Assembly: GCF_030643805.1 (NCBI RefSeq) | Contig: NZ_CP094656.1 | Span: forward strand, 2,852,001 to 2,916,000 | Source of the DNA: Alkalihalobacillus sp. AL-G | GTDB taxonomy: Bacteria; Bacillota; Bacilli; Bacillales; Fictibacillaceae | Length of the DNA stretch: 64,000 bases | Reading direction: 5' to 3' | Shown here: positions 59,168 through 64,000 of the stretch, piece after piece | Position numbering within the stretch: position 1 is the first letter of the stretch | Layout: each line of letters starts with the position of its first letter | The notes under the pieces: generated by a model | Told to the model about the DNA's origin: nothing | Database searches by the model: none | The model's input: only the letters and a program-made list of their open reading frames with translations | Translations under genes and position numbers: made by a program

Positions 59168-59204
59168 AAAAAAGAAAGTGGCTAAACAAGTTGTTCAGCC
59201 ACTC
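59168..59204 (-). terminator. Terminator of the fad/etf operon
   Basis: AGTGGCTGAACAA and TTGTTTAGCCACT form a 13-pair stem with one G-U, followed by TTCTTTTTT on the minus strand, after etfA. Confidence 0.88.
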
Positions 59205-59230
59205 CACTCTAATTTCTATTTTCGTATCTT

Positions 59231-60202
59231 TTAAACGAGGACTTTTTTGAATTCCTCTGTCAACTTAGGAACAACATCAAACAAGTCTCCGACAATACCA
59301 TAATCCGCTACGTTAAAGATATTTGCTTCTGGATCCTTGTTGATGGCTACGATGATTTTTGAGTTAGACATTCCTGCTAAATGCTGGATTGCTCCTGAAA
59401 TACCACATGCAATGTACAAGTCAGGTGTGACAACCTTACCTGTTTGTCCGATTTGCAAGGAATAGTCACAATAATCAGCGTCACAGGCACCACGGGAAGC
59501 ACCTACTGCTGCACCAAGTACTTCTGCTAATTCATTAAGTGGGTTAAACCCATCTTTGGATTTGACGCCTCGTCCACCAGAAACGATGACTTTCGCTTCT
59601 GAAAGATCTACTCCATCCGTCGTTTTGCGAACGATTTCTTTAACAATGGTTCTTAGGTCTTTGATTGTAACCTCAACCTTGGTCATATCTCCTTGACGAC
59701 TTTCATCCTTTTCTATAGCAGAGATGTTGTTCGGACGAATCGTTACAAACAATAGTCCATCTGTAATGATCTTCTTCTCAAATGCCTTACCAGAATAGAT
59801 CGGTCGAGTGTAGACAAGATTTTCTCCTACCTTTTCAATTCCAGTGATGTCTGAAATTAATCCAGATTCAAGCTTTGCAGCAATTCGAGGAGAAAGATCT
59901 TTACCAAGTGCTGTATGGCCAAACACGATTCCTTCCGGTTGTTCCTGATTGATTACTTGCATGATAGCCTGATTGTAGCCATCTGTTGTATATGTTTTTA
60001 ATTGTTCGTTTTCTGCAACAAGGACACGATCTGCCCCGTAGTGAATCATATTTTCAGCAAGACTGCTAACGGATTCGCCGCAGATAAGTCCAACGATTTC
60101 TCCGCCGTCTGACATTTCCTTAGCCGTTGCAATCGCTTCGTAGGATACGTTACGAAGTTCACCGTCTCTGACTTCACCTAGAACTAATATCTTTTTCGCC
60201 AT
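59231..60202 (-). CDS. etfA: Electron transfer flavoprotein alpha subunit
   Basis: 323 residues. The C-terminal FAD domain carries [33 protein letters not shown] and GAIQHLAGM. With EtfB it takes electrons from acyl-CoA dehydrogenases. AAAAGGAGAGAG precedes the ATG. Between it and etfB lies a 393-bp MITE-like insert, whereas the two genes are adjacent in B. subtilis. Confidence 0.98.
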   Translation of the reverse strand: MAKKILVLGEVRDGELRNVSYEAIATAKEMSDGGEIVGLICGESVSSLAENMIHYGADRVLVAENEQLKTYTTDGYNQAIMQVINQEQPEGIVFGHTALGKDLSPRIAAKLESGLISDITGIEKVGENLVYTRPIYSGKAFEKKIITDGLLFVTIRPNNISAIEKDESRQGDMTKVEVTIKDLRTIVKEIVRKTTDGVDLSEAKVIVSGGRGVKSKDGFNPLNELAEVLGAAVGASRGACDADYCDYSLQIGQTGKVVTPDLYIACGISGAIQHLAGMSNSKIIVAINKDPEANIFNVADYGIVGDLFDVVPKLTEEFKKVLV

Positions 60203-60227
60203 GGTTTCTCTCTCCTTTTAAATATGT

Positions 60228-60620
60228 GTTCAAAAAGTAAACGAATCAGATTTTCTTAAAAGAAGTTCGACTAAATACGTTACGTCCTGTAACAACGTCG
60301 AACTAACTCACATCGTGTGAGCCCAAGGCGCGACAGTTTTGAGGAAGGCTACTAACTTAAAGACCCCTTTGCTGCCTTGCACCGAGGAAGCTTTCATCGG
60401 TAGCATCAACTAGTAAGACGCAGGTGCACAATGAAAGTACTTCGATAGAAAACAATACTTCCTGTTAATACGTGAGGACCGGAAAAACCGAGGAACGCCG
60501 AAATTCGCCATTTATCAACGAGCGGTACTTGCACGAAGACTACGAGTTGTACCGAGGAAGCTCACCTCGGAGGATAAACTTGTAGACGCAGGTACATGAG
60601 CCCTTGTATACTTTTTGAAC
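60228..60620. mobile_element. MITE-like element, copy B, inside the etfBA operon (393 bp)
   Basis: Perfect 12-bp terminal inverted repeats: GTTCAAAAAGTA (60228-60239) and TACTTTTTGAAC (60609-60620). No ORF. The interior holds two related modules with ACCGAGGAAGCT...GACGCAGG (from 60377 and from 60547); the second matches copy A at 25493 almost base for base. Internal inverted repeats CCGAGG/CCTCGG and CGGTAC/GTACCG imply folding. No clear target duplication seen. Confidence 0.8.
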
Positions 60621-60628
60621 TTCCGTTT

Positions 60629-61399
60629 TTATATTACTTTTGCTTCAGATCTTAGTAAGGAAACTAATTCTTTTACTTGATCATCGATTTCACCTTCGAG
60701 TACTTTTCCTGCCTGTTTTTCAGGTGGTAAAAAGATTTCGAGAGTACGGGTTTTGCCTTCAACATCATCTTCATCGAGATCAAGATCATCTAGTTCCAGT
60801 TCGTCAAGCGGCTTTTTCTTTGCTTTCATAATTCCTGGAAGTGATGGATATCTCGGTTCATTTAACCCTTGTTGCGCTGTCACTAATACTGGTAATGATG
60901 TTTCGATGATTTCTAAATCACCTTCAACATCGCGTTCGATTGTGACAGTGCTTCCTGAAACCTCAAGTTTCGTGATTGTTGTAACATGAGGAATATCGAG
61001 AAGTTCTGCGAGCCGTGGACCAACTTGCCCGGATGCTCCGTCAATTGCGACATTCCCACCAAGGATAATATCGACTTCTTTATCATCAAAATACGCAGCG
61101 AGCATTTTTGCTGTCGAGTACTGATCTGCGTCTTCAACATCTTCATCGTCGATCAACACTGCTTTATCTGCTCCCATTGCAAGGGCTGTCCGAAGCTGTT
61201 TGTCACTTTCTTCTTCCCCGACAGTGACGACTGTTACTTCTCCGCCGTGTTCATCGCGAAGTTTGATCGCCTCTTCAACCGCATACTCATCGTATGGGTT
61301 AATAATAAATTCAACGCCATCCTCACTGATTTTCCCATTTTCAATTGCAATTTTTTCTTCCGTATCGAATGTGCGTTTTAATATCACATATATGTTCAT
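60629..61399 (-). CDS. etfB: Electron transfer flavoprotein beta subunit
   Basis: 256 residues. AMP-site region DGASGQVGPRLAELL and signature VTAQQGLNEPRYPSLPGIMKAKKKPL. It forms the heterodimer with EtfA. It starts 18 bases after fadB. The element downstream begins 9 bases after its stop, so the coding end is intact. Confidence 0.98.
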   Translation of the reverse strand: MNIYVILKRTFDTEEKIAIENGKISEDGVEFIINPYDEYAVEEAIKLRDEHGGEVTVVTVGEEESDKQLRTALAMGADKAVLIDDEDVEDADQYSTAKMLAAYFDDKEVDIILGGNVAIDGASGQVGPRLAELLDIPHVTTITKLEVSGSTVTIERDVEGDLEIIETSLPVLVTAQQGLNEPRYPSLPGIMKAKKKPLDELELDDLDLDEDDVEGKTRTLEIFLPPEKQAGKVLEGEIDDQVKELVSLLRSEAKVI

Positions 61400-61417
61400 T
61401 CCTGTTCCCCTCCAATT

Positions 61418-62194
61418 TTAATGATCTTGAAAATTAGGTTTTCTCTTCTCAATAAATGCCTGAATCCCTTCTTGACCATCATGGGATGCAAAAGCTTTAC
61501 CGAAAAGCTCACTCTCCTTTTTGGACCCCGCTTCAAATTCATTATTCCTAGCGTAGTCTAGTAATTCGAGCGCACTCTTTACCGCAACTGCGCTTTTCCC
61601 AGCAGCTTTTTTGGCAAGAGCATAAGCCTTTTCTATAAGTTCTTCATTACTTTCAGCTGAATGATTTGCGAGCCCCCATTGAGCAGCTTCTTTCCCATTG
61701 ATTGGTTCTGAAGTCAAAAGTAGCTCTGCTGCTTTCGGTACTCCAACATAGCGTGGAAGACGCTGTGATCCTGCAAAACCAGGGACAAGTCCTAGCTGCA
61801 ACTCAGGTAAACCAAGCTTAGCTGTATCAGTAACGATACGGATGTGACATGCCATCGCTAGCTCAAGTCCACCACCAAGTGCGGCGCCGTGAATCGCTGC
61901 GATGATTGGTTTCGAAAATTGCTCGATACGGTCAAAAACGCGTTGTCCGTATGCACCAAGTTCAGCAAAGGCTTGTTCGCCTTTAACAGTTGTAAATTCC
62001 TTAATATCTGCTCCTGCAGAGAAAAATCTACCTTCTCCGCGTATGACAATTGCTTTCACCTTGGGATCCTCTTCAAAATGATCAAGAGCTGAATCGATTT
62101 CTTTGATCATCGGAGAGCATAGGGCGTTAGCTGGTGCGTTCTGTAATAAAACAGTCCCCACACGCCCTTCCGTCGAGTACGATAAATATGCCAT
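61418..62194 (-). CDS. fadB: Enoyl-CoA hydratase (FadB/YsiB)
   Basis: 258 residues from ATG 62194, which has GAGGAGG 7 bases upstream; the longer frame is not supported. Crotonase fold: FFSAGADIKEF near residue 65 and HGAALGGGLELAMACH near 105, which form the oxyanion hole; EL(P)ELQLGLVPG carries the catalytic Glu region. Hydrates trans-2-enoyl-CoA in beta-oxidation. It follows fadR. Confidence 0.95.
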   Translation of the reverse strand: MAYLSYSTEGRVGTVLLQNAPANALCSPMIKEIDSALDHFEEDPKVKAIVIRGEGRFFSAGADIKEFTTVKGEQAFAELGAYGQRVFDRIEQFSKPIIAAIHGAALGGGLELAMACHIRIVTDTAKLGLPELQLGLVPGFAGSQRLPRYVGVPKAAELLLTSEPINGKEAAQWGLANHSAESNEELIEKAYALAKKAAGKSAVAVKSALELLDYARNNEFEAGSKKESELFGKAFASHDGQEGIQAFIEKRKPNFQDH

Positions 62195-62207
62195 AACCAA
62201 CCTCCTC

Positions 62208-62804
62208 TTAACTTGATCTATTTCGAAAGCCGTCAATCAGTAATTGATGAACCGGCTTTGCAAGCGCTGTCAAATCATACCGATGATCATTCATCACCCA
62301 GCTTGTCGTCGTTTCATCGATGGTCCCGAAAATCATTTGGCGGACGATCCGTATATCCAGATCTGAAACAAAGACCTTTTGTTCCATACCGTCAAGGATA
62401 ATCTGGTCAACGAGCTCCAGGTACCTTTTCAGAACTTCGCCAATTTTCATGCGGAGAGCCCGATTCGTTTGACGTAGTTCAAGCTGAGTTACAATCGCCA
62501 ATTCATGGTCAACGGATAATTGCTTAAAATGCATTTCAATCAGCTTTAGGAGTTTTTCCTCAACCGATTGTATATGTTCGATTTCATCTTGTGTCGTATC
62601 AATGAATTTACCCATCTTTTCACGAAATAGTGAGATTAATAAATCCTCTTTGTTTTTGAAATAAAGATAGATCGTCCCGTCAGCTACACCAGCTTCCCTA
62701 GCGATCTTCGATATTTGTGACTGATGATAGCCATGTTCAGCAATGACCGCCACCGCAGCGTCAATTATTTTTTCATATTTAGGACCTTTGCGTTTTACGG
62801 TCAT
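62208..62804 (-). CDS. fadR: TetR-family fatty acid degradation regulator FadR (YsiA)
   Basis: 198 residues from ATG 62804 with TGGAGG 7 bases upstream; a longer ATG start lies inside the operator. The helix-turn-helix is ISKIAREAGVADGTIYLYFKNKEDLL near residues 32-57. In B. subtilis long-chain acyl-CoA releases FadR from DNA and turns on the fad genes. The operator on its own promoter implies autocontrol and control of fadB-etfB-etfA. Confidence 0.95.
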   Translation of the reverse strand: MTVKRKGPKYEKIIDAAVAVIAEHGYHQSQISKIAREAGVADGTIYLYFKNKEDLLISLFREKMGKFIDTTQDEIEHIQSVEEKLLKLIEMHFKQLSVDHELAIVTQLELRQTNRALRMKIGEVLKRYLELVDQIILDGMEQKVFVSDLDIRIVRQMIFGTIDETTTSWVMNDHRYDLTALAKPVHQLLIDGFRNRSS

Positions 62805-62828
62805 GACTTTACCTCCAACCGAGAAAAA

Positions 62829-62846
62829 TGAATGAACATTCACTCG
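62829..62846 (-). promoter_or_regulatory. FadR operator
   Basis: TGAATGAACATTCACTCG resembles the Bacillus FadR box TGAATGANTANTCATTCA, with good left and partial right half. It lies just downstream of the -10, at the expected transcription start. Confidence 0.8.
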
Positions 62847-62851
62847 GCTTA

Positions 62852-62881
62852 ATTGTACTGTACGATTAGCGGAAGTGTCAA
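62852..62881 (-). promoter_or_regulatory. Sigma-A promoter of fadR-fadB-etfBA
   Basis: Perfect TTGACA, an 18-base spacer, then TACAAT on the minus strand. A separate promoter here means the unit is not solely read through from lcfA, which has its own terminator. Confidence 0.85.
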
Positions 62882-63010
62882 TTGATGTTTTATACTTTTC
62901 TGAATTTTACTTCTCCTATTAATATTCTTAATCAAAAGCACAAAAATTGCAAGTAACCTTATGGGACGTACTAAAAATCGGAACACACCTAAAGGGGTGG
63001 GGGATGCCCT

Positions 63011-63127
63011 TCATTGGATTTCTGCAAATCCGGGACCTTTACGACCTCCGATGACATCGGAATTAAACTTTTCATCCATACTTGATACTAGCTTCTCAAC
63101 ATAACTGCTATTTTTTCCAATACAAAA
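63011..63127 (-). pseudogene. Possible 3' remnant of an unknown gene
   Basis: A minus-strand frame ending TGA at 63011-63013 reads SSYVEKLVSSMDEKF, then NSDVIGGRKGPGFAEIQ, protein-like but with no supported start (an ATG at 63079 has no close ribosome binding site). It begins at the lcfA terminator. Not recognised; short enough to be chance. Confidence 0.28.
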
Positions 63128-63186
63128 ATAAAGTGCCTGATTCCGGGAGTAATGAATTTACCCGAAGGAGAACCAGACACTTTTAA
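63126..63186 (-). terminator. Terminator of lcfA
   Basis: AAAGTGTCTGGTTC pairs with GAATCAGGCACTTT, followed by ATTTTTG on the minus strand, 12 bases after lcfA. Confidence 0.75.
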
Positions 63187-63197
63187 ATCAATTCTAA

Positions 63198-64000
63198 TTA
63201 TTTTGCCTGTTGTTCTTGCTCCTGAAGTTTTTTCTTCTCTTCCTCCACTAGGACTCGTCGCAATACTTTACCGACCATCGTTTTTGGAAGTTCTTTTCTA
63301 AACTCATAAATTCGCGGCACTTTAAATGAGGCAAGATGTTTTCTACAATGGGCATCGAGTTCTTCCTCTTCGCAGATGGCACCATCCTTCAATACGACAA
63401 ACGCTTTGACCGTTTCACCACGATAAGGATCCGGAACACCAATGACTGTTGCTTCCATCACTTTTGGATGCTCAAATAAGATTTCTTCTACTTCTCTTGG
63501 ATAAATATTGAACCCACCAGCAATGATCAAATCTTTTTTCCGGTCAACAATGTAGAAGTAGCCTTTTTCATCCATATAGCCCATGTCCCCTGTCAACAGC
63601 CATCCTTCGTGAAAGGTAGCAGCAGTTTCTTCAGGCTGGTTCCAATACCCTTTCATCACCTGTGGACCCCTTACCATCAACTCGCCAATCTCGTTTGTTT
63701 CTGCTATTTTGCCAGTTTCAGCAGAAAGAATGGCGGCCTCCGTATTTGGCCATGGTACACCGATACTTCCTTTAACACGGTTCCCATAGAGAAAATTCGC
63801 ATGGGTTACCGGTGAAGCTTCAGTCAACCCATATCCTTCAACAAGATTTCCTCCAGTAATGGTCTCGAAGTTTTCCTGCACCTCAACTGGGAGTGCTGCT
63901 GAACCACTGATACAGCTTCCAACAGAGGATAAGTTAGATTTCTCGATGTTCGGATGATTCAATAAAGCAATATACATCGTTGGTGCACCTGGAAACATTG
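63198..64000 (-). CDS. lcfA: Long-chain acyl-CoA synthetase (3' part, continues past the window end)
   Basis: About 266 residues of the C-terminal half; the start lies beyond the edge. Adenylate-forming family motifs: VEGYGLTEASPV, WLLTGDMGYMDEKGYFYIVDRKKD, and the C-terminal LPKTMVGKVLRR with the catalytic lysine. It activates fatty acids with ATP and CoA before beta-oxidation. It leads the fad genes but has a terminator before fadR. The order lcfA-fadR-fadB-etfB-etfA matches B. subtilis. Confidence 0.95.
   Translation of the reverse strand, partial: MFPGAPTMYIALLNHPNIEKSNLSSVGSCISGSAALPVEVQENFETITGGNLVEGYGLTEASPVTHANFLYGNRVKGSIGVPWPNTEAAILSAETGKIAETNEIGELMVRGPQVMKGYWNQPEETAATFHEGWLLTGDMGYMDEKGYFYIVDRKKDLIIAGGFNIYPREVEEILFEHPKVMEATVIGVPDPYRGETVKAFVVLKDGAICEEEELDAHCRKHLASFKVPRIYEFRKELPKTMVGKVLRRVLVEEEKKKLQEQEQQAK

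Noticed and set aside
59019-59207. 62-codon minus-strand ORF after etfA
   Set aside because: It runs through the etfA terminator and the dispersed hairpin repeat, so it is not a gene.
62805-62843. Longer N-terminus for FadR starting at 62843
   Set aside because: That start lies in the FadR operator at the expected transcription start and lacks a ribosome binding site; ATG 62804 has a strong one.

Overview
The window looks like chromosomal DNA from an endospore-forming member of the Bacillaceae. Evidence is the spore genes (spoVID, ysxE, lonB, gerM, gerE), strong AGGAGG-type ribosome binding sites, and a gene order that mostly follows the Bacillus subtilis block valS-folC / hem / lon / clpX-tig / rph-gerM-racE / gerE / sdh / lysC / uvrC / trxA / etf / fad / lcfA. 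Nearly everything reads on the minus strand. I do not name a species.

Layout. (1) 1-10.4 kb is a type IV pilus locus: PilN (cut by the window edge), PilM, prepilin peptidase, major pilin, PilC, PilT and PilB on the minus strand, two minor pilin-like genes on the plus strand, then a PilX-like protein and a membrane GAF-GGDEF protein. It sits beside folC, where B. subtilis has only comC. (2) 10.5-18.4 kb holds folC, valS behind a T-box leader, a small membrane ORF, two CotS/YsxE-like spore proteins and spoVID. (3) 19.0-25.3 kb is the haem operon hemA-X-C-D-B-L. (4) 25.7-28.6 kb holds a small membrane protein and a three-gene polar amino acid ABC transporter, absent from this place in B. subtilis. 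(5) 29.0-38.6 kb holds engB, lonA, lonB, clpX, tig and ysoA. (6) 39.0-43.9 kb has tRNA-Arg and tRNA-Gly, then ysnB, rdgB, rph, gerM, racE and ysmB. (7) 44.2-49.3 kb is a glucose PTS module (glcT, ptsG, ptsH, ptsI), also not in this place in B. subtilis. (8) 49.6-54.6 kb holds gerE, ysmA, sdhCAB and yslB. (9) 54.7-58.9 kb holds lysC behind a lysine riboswitch, uvrC and trxA. (10) 59.2-64 kb is the fatty-acid oxidation set etfA, etfB, fadB, fadR and the 3' part of lcfA, with a FadR-type operator on the fadR promoter.

The coding content is mostly well-known core genes. The less explained material is between genes. There is a 52-bp tandem repeat (five units) between hemL and spoVID, and a 20-bp tandem repeat (six units) between clpX and lonB. 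A MITE-like family has TACTTTTTGAAC ends; one copy splits etfB from etfA. A second dispersed family, about 70-95 bp with four copies, ends in a hairpin whose sequence changes but whose pairing is largely kept, followed by TTTTCTTT. It is my best candidate for an undescribed element.

Functional links: the pilus motor PilB carries an N-terminal MshEN-type tandem motif known in other bacteria to bind c-di-GMP, and a diguanylate cyclase-like gene lies in the same cluster. This suggests c-di-GMP control of pilus extension (inference). FadR, etf, fadB and lcfA form a beta-oxidation regulon. GlcT with a terminator-containing ptsG leader is the classical glucose antitermination circuit. T-box and L-box leaders tie valS and lysC to valine charging and lysine.
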